Shown here piece after piece: positions 50,724 through 58,725 of a DNA stretch of 64,000 nucleotides (position 1 is the first letter of the stretch; each line of letters begins with the position of its first letter). The DNA comes from Streptomyces sp. NRRL S-87 (GTDB lineage Bacteria; Actinomycetota; Actinomycetes; Streptomycetales; Streptomycetaceae). The stretch covers positions 71,361 to 135,360 of the forward strand of contig NZ_JOGB01000024.1 in NCBI RefSeq assembly GCF_000719335.1. Reading direction: 5' to 3'. The translations under genes and the position numbers were made by a program. A model generated the notes under the pieces. The model searched no databases and was not told the DNA's origin. It was given only the letters and a program-made list of their open reading frames with translations.

Positions 50724-52076
50724 ATGGCCGTCCACCGCTCCTCGATCCCGTCCGCACCCGCGTCCGCGCCCGTGTCCGCATCCGCCTCCACGTCAGCGCG
50801 CACGCCCGCGGCCGGATCCGCGCCCCCGTCCGCGTCCGGCCCCGGGACGGAACGGTCCGCCGCCCTCTCCGCGTTCACCGAGGAGGTCTTCGGGCACCTG
50901 CCGCGCCAGGACCAGCGCCGCTGGGCGGAGACCTACGTGAAGGGCCTGCTCGGCACCCCGGGCCGGAAGTCGGTGCGGCGGATGGCGGCGGCGGTGTCGG
51001 CCGCGCCGACCGCGTCGCAGTCCCTGCACCAGTTCGTCAGCGAGAGCCCGTGGCCGTGGGAGCCGTCGAGGCGGGCCCTGGCCCGCTGGGCCGGCGAGCG
51101 GGCCCCGGTCCTGGCCTGGACCCTGTCGGCGGTGGTCGCCCCCAAGCGGGGCGGGCACTCGGTGGGGGTGCACCGCCGCTTCGACGAAGCGGCCGGACGG
51201 CTCGTCAACTGCCAGGTGGGCATGGGCATCCACGTCTCCACCCGGCGCGGGGCCGTCCCCGTGGACTGGCGGCTGCACCTGCCCGAGGCCTGGTGCGGGG
51301 ACCCCCGCTTACGGCGGCGGGCCCGCATACCCGACTCCGCCGACGCGCGCCCGCTGTGGGGGCAGGCCCTGGACCTGGTCGACGCCCTGGCCGGGCGCAC
51401 GGCGGGGGACCCCCCTCCGGTGGTCGCCGACGGCACGGAGCTGGACGACTGCGCGGCACTCGCCGCGGGCCTCAGCGGTCGCAGCCACCGCTTCCTGGTG
51501 TCCGTACCGGGCAACCTGGCCGTGCACGCCGGGCCGGCCCTGGGCGCCCAGCGGCATCCGCGCGGGCCATCCCCGGCCGAGCGCCTGTGCGTGGACGACC
51601 ACCTGTTGCAGCGGGGCACGTCCCTGCGGCCGCCGGCGCCGCCCCGCCGGCTCCCCGGCCTGCCGGGGCGCGGCTCCGCGGGGCCGCTGTGGACGCTCTC
51701 CGGGCCGGTGCACCTGCCCCACTCCCCCCACACCCTGCGCCTGCTGGCCCAGTGGCGGCCGCGGCGCGACCGGCCGGCGCGGATCTGGCTGACGAACCTC
51801 GTGCACGCCCGACCGGACGAACTCCTGCCCCTGGTCGACGCGCAGGCCCGCACCGGCGCGGCGGTGGACGCGCTGTGCGAGGACTTCGGGCTGCTGGACT
51901 TCGAGGGGCGCTCCTTCCCCGGCTGGCACCACCACACGACGCTGGTGTCGGCGGCGTACGGCTGGCACGCCCTCTCCGGGGCGCCGACGGACCCGGACGG
52001 CCACCGCCCCGCCCGACCGACGCCCCGGCCCGGCCCGGCCGCACCCCCTCGAGCACTGCAGCACGCCGGCTGCTGA
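50724..52076 (+). CDS. IS701-family transposase-like protein with damaged catalytic site
   Basis: A 450-residue protein: a Ser/Ala/Pro-rich leader of 45 residues, then an IS701 DDE-type core. The expected D-D-T-G-F segment before the PKxGxxSVGV motif reads WTLSAVVAPKRGGHSVGVHRRF, so the first catalytic Asp is gone; VVADGTELDD keeps the second and FGLLDFEGRSFPGWHHH the Glu. No terminal inverted repeats or target duplication are evident. It is divergent from the ScbR-like gene with a shared operator, which argues for a fixed, perhaps regulatory, gene rather than a mobile element. Confidence 0.8.
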   Translation: MAVHRSSIPSAPASAPVSASASTSARTPAAGSAPPSASGPGTERSAALSAFTEEVFGHLPRQDQRRWAETYVKGLLGTPGRKSVRRMAAAVSAAPTASQSLHQFVSESPWPWEPSRRALARWAGERAPVLAWTLSAVVAPKRGGHSVGVHRRFDEAAGRLVNCQVGMGIHVSTRRGAVPVDWRLHLPEAWCGDPRLRRRARIPDSADARPLWGQALDLVDALAGRTAGDPPPVVADGTELDDCAALAAGLSGRSHRFLVSVPGNLAVHAGPALGAQRHPRGPSPAERLCVDDHLLQRGTSLRPPAPPRRLPGLPGRGSAGPLWTLSGPVHLPHSPHTLRLLAQWRPRRDRPARIWLTNLVHARPDELLPLVDAQARTGAAVDALCEDFGLLDFEGRSFPGWHHHTTLVSAAYGWHALSGAPTDPDGHRPARPTPRPGPAAPPRALQHAGC

Positions 52077-52164
52077 CGCCACCGGCACGACGGGCCGGAG
52101 GGCGCGGGCCGGGCACCCCGGGGCCCGGCACAACAGGGCGCGGCGTTAACGCCGTTAACGCGGC

Positions 52165-52202
52165 GGGCCCCGTGCCGACGGTGGACCGTCGGCACGGGGC
52201 CC
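52165..52202. terminator. Bidirectional terminator
   Basis: A perfect 18-bp stem (52165-52182 with 52185-52202, nominal two-base loop) lies between the IS701-like stop and the convergent protease stop. Two CGTTAACG-type boxes precede it. Confidence 0.92.
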
Positions 52203-52242
52203 GGAAGGGTGCGGTGGAGGGCGGCTCCTCCGCGGACCGCGG

Positions 52243-53826
52243 TTACTTCACGTTCACGGCCGTCCAGGCCTTGGCGACGGCCGCGTACTCGGCGCTGGAC
52301 GCCCCGTACAGGTCGCTCGCCGCCTGCAGCGTGGCGGTCCGCGCGCCGGCGTAGTTGGTCGTGGAGGTCATGTACGTCGACAGCGCCTTGTACCAGATCT
52401 TGTACGCCTTGACCCGGCCGATGCCGGTGACCGTCGAACCGTCGTAGGTGGGCGAGTTGTAGCTCACGCCGTTGATCGTCTTGGCGCCGCTGCCCTCGGA
52501 CAGCAGGTAGAAGAAGTGGTTCGCCACGCCGGACGAGTTGTGGACGTCCAGGCGGCCGACGGTCTTCGACCAGTAGTCGGCCGAGGAGCCGTCCTTGCTG
52601 GGCTTGTCCATGTAGCGCAGCGGCGTGCCGTTGCCCCGGATGTCGATCTTCTCGCCGATGAGGTAGTCGCCCGCGTCCGAGGCGTTGTTCGCGTAGAACT
52701 CCACCGCGGTGCCGAGGATGTCGGAGGTGGCCTCGTTGAGGCCGCCCGACTCACGGCTGTAGTTCAGGCCGGCGGTGGACGCGGTCAGGCCGTGGCTCAT
52801 CTCGTGGCCGGCCACGTCCAGCGAGGTCAGCGGCTTGGTGTTGCCGGCGCCGTCGCCGTAGGTCATGCAGAAGCAGCTGTCGTCCCAGAACGCGTTGACG
52901 TACGCGTTGCCGTAGTGGACGCGGGAGTAGGCGCCGACGCCGTCCCCGCGGATGCCCAGGCGGCCCAGCTCGTTCTTGTAGAAGTCCCAGGTGACGGCCG
53001 CGCCGTAGGCGGCGTCCACACCGGCGGTCTGGCGGTTGGTCACCGAGCCGTTGCCCCAGACGTCGTCCGCGTCGGTGAAGAGCGAGCCGGTGCCGTTGGT
53101 GCCGCCGTTCAGGTCGTACGTCTTGTGGCCGCCGCGGCCGCCGTCCGTCAGCTGGTACGTGCTGCCGCTGAGCGTCGTACCGAGCGGGACGGAACCGCTG
53201 TACTGGCTGTTGCCGGTGCCCCTGGAGACGGCGTCGTAGCGGTAGAGGACCTTGCCGGTGCGGGCGTCGGTGATGGTGTGCACCCGGGACGGGGTGCCGT
53301 CGGCGTCGGTGCCGTTCTTGACGGACTCCCAGGCCAGGGTCGGCTTGCCGGTGGCGGCCCAGACGACCTTGCGGGCGCCCTTGGGGGCCGTGGTCCCGGC
53401 CGAGGTGGCGGTGGGCACGGCTATGTTCGCGGCGATCGCGCGGGTGGTGCGCAGGGCGCCGTTGGCCTTCTTGTGGACCACGAGGTCGCCGCCGAGCACC
53501 GGGAGGCCGGCGAACGTGCGCTCGTAGCGCGTGTGCACCGTGCCGTCGCCGTCGCGGATCACGTCGCGGGCGACCAGGGCCTCGCCGGAGCCCAGGCCGA
53601 TGGCCTTGGCGGTGGCGGCGGCACCGGCCTGCGCCTGCGCGATGGCGGCGGCCCGCTGCGGGGCGGTCTGGACGACCGCGCTCGCGGCGGCGGACCGGTC
53701 GGGCTGGGCGGCGGCGGGGCCGCTCTGCGCCGCGAGCGCGACCATCGCCGCCGACGCGACCAGGGCGCCTGCGGCGGCCCGGGCGCGAGAGGTGCGGGGG
53801 GAAGAGGACCGGGGGTGGGTAGCCAC
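52243..53826 (-). CDS. Secreted neutral metalloprotease, thermolysin (M4) family
   Basis: A 527-residue preproprotease. A Sec-type signal peptide (TSRARAAAGALVASAAMVALAAQSGPAAAQ) is followed by an FTP-type propeptide (residues about 50-205), then the mature enzyme. Zinc ligands are visible in DVAGHEMSHGLTA (HExxH) and the downstream Glu in SGGLNEATSDILG; the catalytic His region is VGRLDVHNSSGVANHFFYLL. GTG with AAGGAG ahead is the start. It is probably a general secreted protease under growth-phase or butyrolactone control rather than a biosynthetic enzyme. Confidence 0.95.
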   Translation of the reverse strand: MATHPRSSSPRTSRARAAAGALVASAAMVALAAQSGPAAAQPDRSAAASAVVQTAPQRAAAIAQAQAGAAATAKAIGLGSGEALVARDVIRDGDGTVHTRYERTFAGLPVLGGDLVVHKKANGALRTTRAIAANIAVPTATSAGTTAPKGARKVVWAATGKPTLAWESVKNGTDADGTPSRVHTITDARTGKVLYRYDAVSRGTGNSQYSGSVPLGTTLSGSTYQLTDGGRGGHKTYDLNGGTNGTGSLFTDADDVWGNGSVTNRQTAGVDAAYGAAVTWDFYKNELGRLGIRGDGVGAYSRVHYGNAYVNAFWDDSCFCMTYGDGAGNTKPLTSLDVAGHEMSHGLTASTAGLNYSRESGGLNEATSDILGTAVEFYANNASDAGDYLIGEKIDIRGNGTPLRYMDKPSKDGSSADYWSKTVGRLDVHNSSGVANHFFYLLSEGSGAKTINGVSYNSPTYDGSTVTGIGRVKAYKIWYKALSTYMTSTTNYAGARTATLQAASDLYGASSAEYAAVAKAWTAVNVK

Positions 53827-54135
53827 GCGAGCTCCTTCGTCAGTCGTGGGGGACTGGGTCGAAAGAGTGCCAGCGAAACGATCTATTTGACAGGTGCGCA
53901 ACAAGCATTTGACCTGCTGTTGTCCGAAGGGCGAACTCCCGTGTCCGTTTTCCGGTTTACCTCCCCGTTCGGTCACCCGACCTCGCCACACGTGGTCCCC
54001 ACGGTCTCCGTGCGGCCTTCACATGTCCCTCGTGCACCCCTCGCGCACCCTTCACGTACCCGGGGCAGACGTGCGGGCCGTACGGCGGGGCCGGGTCCGC
54101 CGTACGGCCCGGGGAGGCGGGCGCGAGGGGCCCGG
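53827..54135. other. Intergenic region between the protease and afsA-type genes
   Basis: 309 bp holding the protease promoter on the right-to-left strand and the afsA terminator. ATTTGAC occurs at 53885-53891 and 53907-53913, exactly 22 bp apart, about 60-90 bp ahead of the protease start. A 14-bp perfect stem (54075-54088 with 54097-54110) marks the end of the afsA-type transcript. Confidence 0.6.
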
Positions 54136-55230
54136 TCAGGCGATCCCGGAGACGTCGCGGAGGCCGACCAGCGCCTCGAACGCCGTGCCGTCGCCCTGGA
54201 CGGCGGTGACGCGCACCGCCTCGGCCGGCTCCGTCGGCCCCGTCGGGTCCGCCGGGTCCGCCGGGCCGCCCGGGTGGCGGTCCTCGCCACCGGCGGTCAC
54301 TTCGGTGGGCTCCGGCGTCCCGGCCGGACCGGCCGGAGCAGCCGCACGGACCGCATCGGCCGCACCGACCGCCCCGGTCGCTGCGGCCGGCCGGGCCTCG
54401 ATCCAGCACGGCTGGTCGAACTCGACGTACTTGCGGAAGGCGACGTCCATGGAGGCGGGCCAGCGCGCCGCCGCGTCGCCCGGCCGGGCGGCGTACCCGG
54501 CCTGCCGGGCGGCCTCCAGCAGGAGCATGCCCGGGGCGTGGTCCACGGGGTGGTCGAACAGGACGGGGTGCGCGGTGTCCACGCGCAGCTGCCACCGCCC
54601 GGCCCGGTCGGCGGGCGCCAGCACCACGTCCTGGGCGCGCTCGCGGGCGCAGTGCTCGGGCAGGACGGGGACGGGCGGCCGCGGGATGTCCCAGAAGGCG
54701 GCCTTGATGCTGTCGCGCCCCGCCCGCAGGCGGCGGTAGACGGCGGGGGTGTGACAGCTGAAGTCGGTGCTGGCGACGGCCAGCAGGTCGTCGCCGCGGG
54801 TGATCTCGTAGCGCAGGCTCAGCGCCGCGGGTAACCCGCGCCGGTAGGTGGCGTCGGTACAGGTCACGTGCAGGCGTATGTCGGCCGGGGTGCGGCCGAC
54901 GGGCATGGCCTGCGGGTTGACCGCGTAGTGGAGGTGACTCCACATCAACTGGTGGCCGAACGGCACCCCGTACTGGGTGTGGATCAGCAGCGGCAGCGTC
55001 TGGCGGATCGTCTCGCAGAGCAGGAGCGGGTCGTAGAGGCCGTGGTCGGCCTGGTAGAAGCCGTGCAGCCGCGGCCACTGGGCGCCGATCACGAAGGTGT
55101 CCGGGCCGCTGGCGGCGCAGCCGGTGAGGAACACGTCCGACAGGGCGGCCCTGTGCACGTACTCCTTGGCGACGGTGGTGGTCAGGGCGCCGGATGCGGG
55201 CGCCTCGGGGCGTTCGTCGATGATGAGCAT
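54136..55230 (-). CDS. afsA: AfsA-family gamma-butyrolactone precursor synthase
   Basis: A 364-residue protein with two A-factor (hotdog-like) domains: VAKEYVHRAALSDVFLTGCAASG...GFYQADHGLYDPLLLCETIRQT near the start and VDTAHPVLFDHPVDHAPGMLLLEAARQAGYA in the second half. AfsA joins a beta-ketoacyl chain to dihydroxyacetone phosphate to begin butyrolactone synthesis. A Pro/Thr/Ala-rich insertion (about residues 285-335) enlarges it beyond the usual 300. It is divergent from a receptor-type TetR across 111 bp, the classical signalling arrangement. Confidence 0.93.
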   Translation of the reverse strand: MLIIDERPEAPASGALTTTVAKEYVHRAALSDVFLTGCAASGPDTFVIGAQWPRLHGFYQADHGLYDPLLLCETIRQTLPLLIHTQYGVPFGHQLMWSHLHYAVNPQAMPVGRTPADIRLHVTCTDATYRRGLPAALSLRYEITRGDDLLAVASTDFSCHTPAVYRRLRAGRDSIKAAFWDIPRPPVPVLPEHCARERAQDVVLAPADRAGRWQLRVDTAHPVLFDHPVDHAPGMLLLEAARQAGYAARPGDAAARWPASMDVAFRKYVEFDQPCWIEARPAAATGAVGAADAVRAAAPAGPAGTPEPTEVTAGGEDRHPGGPADPADPTGPTEPAEAVRVTAVQGDGTAFEALVGLRDVSGIA

Positions 55231-55299
55231 GCCATTCCCCCTTGGCGTGCGTACAGGGGAGTCCCGGGCAACCGGACGGGCCGGGCGACTCGCCTGTAA

Positions 55300-55319
55300 A
55301 GTAAAGTACGTTCGCTTTG
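55300..55319. promoter_or_regulatory. ARE-like operator between afsA and receptor genes
   Basis: AGTAAAGTACGTTCGCTTTG shares ACGTTCGCT and 15 of 20 bases with the palindrome at 50653-50672. It overlaps a likely promoter of the receptor gene, 23 bp ahead of its start. Confidence 0.65.
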
Positions 55320-55341
55320 TTTGTCGAGGGAGGATCAACTC

Positions 55342-55992
55342 GTGGTCGAGCCGCGGTTGAAGCAGGAACGGGCGGTCAAAACGCGAGCGGCCATCATCCT
55401 GGCCGCCGCCGAGGTGTTCGACGAGGCGGGTTACCACGGGGCGAGCATGCGCGAGATCATGAAACGCGCCGGCATCACCCTCGGGGCGGTGTACTTCCAC
55501 TTCCCCAACAAGGAAGCACTGGCCGCTGCCGTGATGAACGCGCAGCCGGAGACGATCGTGCCCAAGCTGCGCTCCGACGGGCTGCAGCGCCTGGTCGACA
55601 TCACGCTCGTCTGGTCCCACCAGCTCCAGGTCGACAAGATCCTGCGCGCGGGCGTGCGGCTGGCCGTCGAGCAGTCCGGCTTCGGCATGCACAGCTCCGA
55701 GTCGTTCGACGAGTGGCAGCGGATCATGGAGGCCTGCCTGCGGGACGCGGCGGAGCGCGGCGAACTGCGCGCGGGTGTCGACGCGCACCAGGTCGCCGAG
55801 TTCGTGGTCAGCGCCTGCACGGGAATGCAGCTGTACTCCGACCTGGTGGCCCGGCGCACCGACCTCCCGCGCCGCACGGTGGCCATGTGGGACCTGCTGC
55901 TGCCCGGGATCGCGAGTGAGGGCGCGGCCCCGAACGTCCGGTGCAGCGTGCGCCGCGCCGCGTCCCTGGTGCCGACGGAGCCGGCCGCGTGA
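55342..55992 (+). CDS. ArpA/ScbR-type TetR regulator, probable butyrolactone receptor
   Basis: A 216-residue receptor-type regulator: LKQERAVKTRAAIILAAAEVFDEAGYHGASMREIMKRAGITLGAVYFHFPNKEALAAAVM is the helix-turn-helix, and FDEWQRIMEACLRDAAERGELR carries the conserved Trp of the ligand pocket. GTG at 55342 is favoured by GGGAGGA; TTG at 55321 is in frame but would overlap the operator side. It is divergent from afsA and its stop overlaps the next SDR start (GTGA). Confidence 0.9.
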   Translation: MVEPRLKQERAVKTRAAIILAAAEVFDEAGYHGASMREIMKRAGITLGAVYFHFPNKEALAAAVMNAQPETIVPKLRSDGLQRLVDITLVWSHQLQVDKILRAGVRLAVEQSGFGMHSSESFDEWQRIMEACLRDAAERGELRAGVDAHQVAEFVVSACTGMQLYSDLVARRTDLPRRTVAMWDLLLPGIASEGAAPNVRCSVRRAASLVPTEPAA

Positions 55993-56798
55993 CCGCCCCC
56001 GGCCCCACGCCGCCCGCCGCGCCCACGCCCGTCCGGTCCCCGCTGCCGGAGTCGCTCGCCGGAGCCACCGTCGTGCTGGTCGGGGGAAGTTCGGGCATAG
56101 GCCTGGCGGCCGCGCGGCTGCTGTCCGGCCTCGGAGCCCGGCCCGTCCTCGTGGGGCGCGACGCCGACCGGCTGGCCGCGGCCGCGGCCTCCGTCGCCGG
56201 GGCCGCCCGTACCGCGCCGGGCGCGCCGCCCGCGCCGGTGCGGACGTACGTCTCCGACGTGCGCGACGAGGAGCGGCTCGGCGCCCTGCTCGGCGAACTC
56301 GGCACGGTCGACCACGTCCTGGTCTCCGCGGGCACCGCCACCCGCGGGGCGGTCACCGCGACCACCCGCGAGGACGTGGCCGACAGCGTCGAGGGACGGT
56401 TCTGGGGCGCCTACGCCGTGGCCCGGGCCGCCACGCCCCGGCTGGCCGCCGGGGGCTCGATCACGTACCTCTCGGGCGTCTACGTCGTGCGGCCGGTGCC
56501 CAACGGCGCCGCCGTGATCGCCGCCGCGGCCGCCGTCGAGGGCCTCACCAAGTCCCTCGCCGTGGAACTCGCACCGCGCAGGATCCGGGTGAACGCGGTG
56601 CGTTCGGGCACCGCCGACACACCCATGCTGCGGCGCCGGCTGCCGGACGACGCGGCCGTGGCCGACGCCGGGCGCGCCATGCCGCTGGGGCGCTACGGGA
56701 CGGCCGAGGAGGTGGCCGCCGCGGCGCTGTTCCTGATGGCCAACGCGTACGTCACCGGCACCGTCCTGACCGTCGACGGCGGCCAGTCGCTGCTGTGA
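55989..56798 (+). CDS. Atypical SDR lacking the YxxxK catalytic pair
   Basis: A 269-residue SDR fold protein with ATVVLVGGSSGIGLAAARLL and a normal C-terminal VTGTVLTVDGGQSLL. In the helix where Tyr-x-x-x-Lys is expected the sequence is VPNGAAVIAAAAAVEGLTKSLA, so both residues are absent. It is coupled to the receptor gene (GTGA), a position where butyrolactone ketoreductases are often found, but the missing residues speak against ordinary reductase chemistry. It may be a binding or divergent-mechanism SDR. Confidence 0.82.
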   Translation: MTAPGPTPPAAPTPVRSPLPESLAGATVVLVGGSSGIGLAAARLLSGLGARPVLVGRDADRLAAAAASVAGAARTAPGAPPAPVRTYVSDVRDEERLGALLGELGTVDHVLVSAGTATRGAVTATTREDVADSVEGRFWGAYAVARAATPRLAAGGSITYLSGVYVVRPVPNGAAVIAAAAAVEGLTKSLAVELAPRRIRVNAVRSGTADTPMLRRRLPDDAAVADAGRAMPLGRYGTAEEVAAAALFLMANAYVTGTVLTVDGGQSLL

Positions 56799-56929
56799 CA
56801 CCGGAAGTCGGTGCGGGGCGGGTCCGGGCGGGTCCGGGCCGGTCAGGGCCGTCAGGGCGGTCCGACCCCGCACCGGCCCTGTCCGGCACCTCGCCGGACG
56901 TTTGCCATCATGTGATAAAACGCCGGATC

Positions 56930-57697
56930 ATGAGCGGATTACGCATGCTTGCGCACAAGGTCGTCATGATCACCGGCGCGTCGAGCGGCATCGGCGCCGC
57001 GGCCGCCCGCCGGTTCGCCGCCGAAGGGGCCGCGGTGGTGCTGACCGCCCGCCGCCGGGACCGGCTCGACGCCCTCGTCGAGGAGATCACCGGGGCCGGC
57101 GGCCTGGCCTCGGCGGTGGCGGGCGACGTGACCGACCCCGCGGACGTCGACCGCGCGGTCGCGGCCGCGGTGGAGACGTACGGCCGCCTCGACGGCGCCT
57201 TCAACAACGCCGGCTGGGCCACGGCGGGCACGCCGCTCCACGAGACCGACGACGCGGTCTTCGACCGGGTCCTCGACGTCAACCTGCGCGGGGTGTGGAA
57301 CTGCCTCAAGCGGCAGATCCCGGTGCTGGCCGAGGGCGGCGGCGGCGCCGTCGTCAACACCTCCAGCGTCGCCGGCGTCCTGGCCACCGGAGCCACCGCT
57401 CCCTACGTCGCCGCCAAGCACGCGGTGATCGGCCTGACCCGGGCCGCCGCCGCCGAGTACGCCGCCCGGGGCGTACGGGTCAACTCCCTGGTGGTGGGCA
57501 GCACCCGCACCGAGCTGATGGACGAGGTGCTCGACCACACCCCGTCCCTCATGGAGTCGTTCACCCGGCGCTCCCTGCAGCAGCGCATGGCCGCCCCGGA
57601 CGAGGTGGCCCAGGCCGCCGCCTGGCTGCTGAGCGACCGCGCCTCCTTCGTCACGGGCGCGGCGGTGCCGGTGGACGGGGGGTGGACCGCCGCCTGA
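56930..57697 (+). CDS. Short-chain dehydrogenase/reductase
   Basis: A 255-residue classical SDR: KVVMITGASSGIGAAAARRFA, FNNAGWA, VVNTSSVAGVLATGATAPYVAAKHAVIGLTRAAA (Ser, Tyr, Lys present) and FVTGAAVPVDGGWT. It keeps the catalytic pair missing in its upstream neighbour, so it is the better candidate for the butyrolactone 6-keto reduction step or another tailoring reduction. Start at 56930 is uncertain; ATG at 56945 is also possible. The preceding 130 bp include an AT-rich TGTGATAAAA promoter-like stretch. Confidence 0.88.
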   Translation: MSGLRMLAHKVVMITGASSGIGAAAARRFAAEGAAVVLTARRRDRLDALVEEITGAGGLASAVAGDVTDPADVDRAVAAAVETYGRLDGAFNNAGWATAGTPLHETDDAVFDRVLDVNLRGVWNCLKRQIPVLAEGGGGAVVNTSSVAGVLATGATAPYVAAKHAVIGLTRAAAAEYAARGVRVNSLVVGSTRTELMDEVLDHTPSLMESFTRRSLQQRMAAPDEVAQAAAWLLSDRASFVTGAAVPVDGGWTAA

Positions 57698-57794
57698 CCG
57701 GTCCGGAGCCGCACCGCGCGGACCCTGCCCGTCCCCGCGCGTCCGGGCCGAGCAGGATCCGAGAAGCGGGGTCCGTGAAGCCGCATCTAGCCTG

Positions 57795-58211
57795 ATGTGC
57801 ATGGACATCACGATTCACACGACGTCCCTGCCGCACGACGACCCGGACGCCTCTCTCGTGTTCTACCGCGACGTGCTCGGCTTCGAGGTCCGCAGCGACG
57901 CCGGCCAGGGCAGGATGCGCTGGATCACGGTCGGCCCGGCCGGGCAGCCGGACGTGTCGATCCTCCTGACGCCGCCCGCCGCCGATCCCGGCATCACCGA
58001 GGACGAGCGCCGCACGGTGACCGAGATGATGGCCAAGGGCACCTACGGCTGGATCCTGCTGGCCGCCCCGGACGTCGACGCCGTGTTCGAGAGGGTGCGA
58101 GCCGGCGACACCGAGGTGGTCCAGGAGCCGACGGACCAGCCGTACGGCATCCGCGACTGCGCGTTCCGCGACCCGGCGGGCAACCTGGTCCGCATCCAGG
58201 AGGTCCGCTGA
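57795..58211 (+). CDS. VOC (glyoxalase/bleomycin-resistance) family protein
   Basis: A 138-residue VOC protein with ITIHTTSLPHDDPDASLVFYRDVLGFEVRSD and the second half DCAFRDPAGNLVRIQEV. Several members protect against reactive compounds by sequestration or conjugation, but this one cannot be assigned. ATG at 57801 is an alternative start. The truncated AraC-type gene follows after 55 bp, a common pairing in Streptomyces. Confidence 0.85.
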   Translation: MCMDITIHTTSLPHDDPDASLVFYRDVLGFEVRSDAGQGRMRWITVGPAGQPDVSILLTPPAADPGITEDERRTVTEMMAKGTYGWILLAAPDVDAVFERVRAGDTEVVQEPTDQPYGIRDCAFRDPAGNLVRIQEVR

Positions 58212-58266
58212 ACCCGCGGGTGCCGGTGCGGGCGTGCGGAGTCGAAGGACGAAGGGGAGGGATCTC

Positions 58267-58542
58267 ATGTGCAGGCCCGAATGGCGGCGTGCGCGCATCC
58301 AGGCGCAGCGCCTGTCCGATCTCGCGCGGCTGCGCCGCGTCCGCGACCGGATCGACCGGGAGTACGCGCAGCCGCTGGACGTGGAGGCGCTCGCCCGCGA
58401 CGCGGACATGTCCGTCGAGCACCTGAGTCTGCAGTTCCGGGACGCCTACGGCGAGTCGCCGTCCGCGTACCTGATGACGCGTCGCATCGAGCGGGCGGCG
58501 GCGCTGCTGCTGCGGGGCGGCCCCGGCGCCACCGGAGCCTGA
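58267..58542 (+). pseudogene. Truncated AraC-type regulator
   Basis: A 91-residue product with a good GGGAGG site. It begins like small AraC regulators that accompany VOC genes (LARLRRVRDRIDREYAQPLDVEALARDADMSVEHLSLQFRDAYGESPSAYLMTRRIERAAALLLRGG) but stops where the second helix-turn-helix should start. The first recognition helix and linker helix are intact. The following DNA is simple-sequence and shows no continuation in another frame, so a deletion is likely. Confidence 0.65.
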
Positions 58543-58560
58543 CCCGCGGTTCGGCCGCGG

Positions 58561-58608
58561 GACACGCGCACACGCACACGCGCGCACACAGGCGCACACG
58601 CACGCGGC
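58561..58608. repeat. Alternating purine-pyrimidine CACGCG tract
   Basis: Nearly 48 bp of alternating CA/CG dinucleotides (CGCGCACACGCACACGCGCG type) follow the truncated AraC gene. Such sequence can adopt Z-DNA under supercoiling and is prone to slippage. Confidence 0.75.
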
Positions 58609-58661
58609 GGCCGCTCCCCCGGCGCTTCGTGGCGTGACACCTCGAAGCGGGGGGAACGGCC
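58609..58661. terminator. Hairpin terminator, related to the one at 61847
   Basis: GGCCGCTCCCCC...GCGCTTCG (58609-58629) pairs with CGAAGCGGGGGGAACGGCC (58643-58661), with small imperfections. The arms closely match those of the hairpin at 61847-61896. It sits between the convergent AraC-type and MMPL genes. Confidence 0.8.
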
Positions 58662-58725
58662 ACCTGCTCGTCCCGGAGAGCCTCGGGTCAGCACGTCGCG
58701 TGAGCCGCGACGTCAGACCCCCGGC

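Noticed and set aside
50724..52076. Intact IS701 insertion sequence
   Set aside because: The first catalytic Asp is missing, no terminal inverted repeats or target duplication are seen, and regulation is shared with a receptor gene.
58561..58608. CRISPR-like short repeat array
   Set aside because: It is a continuous CA/CG dinucleotide tract without unique spacers of constant length; no cas genes are present.
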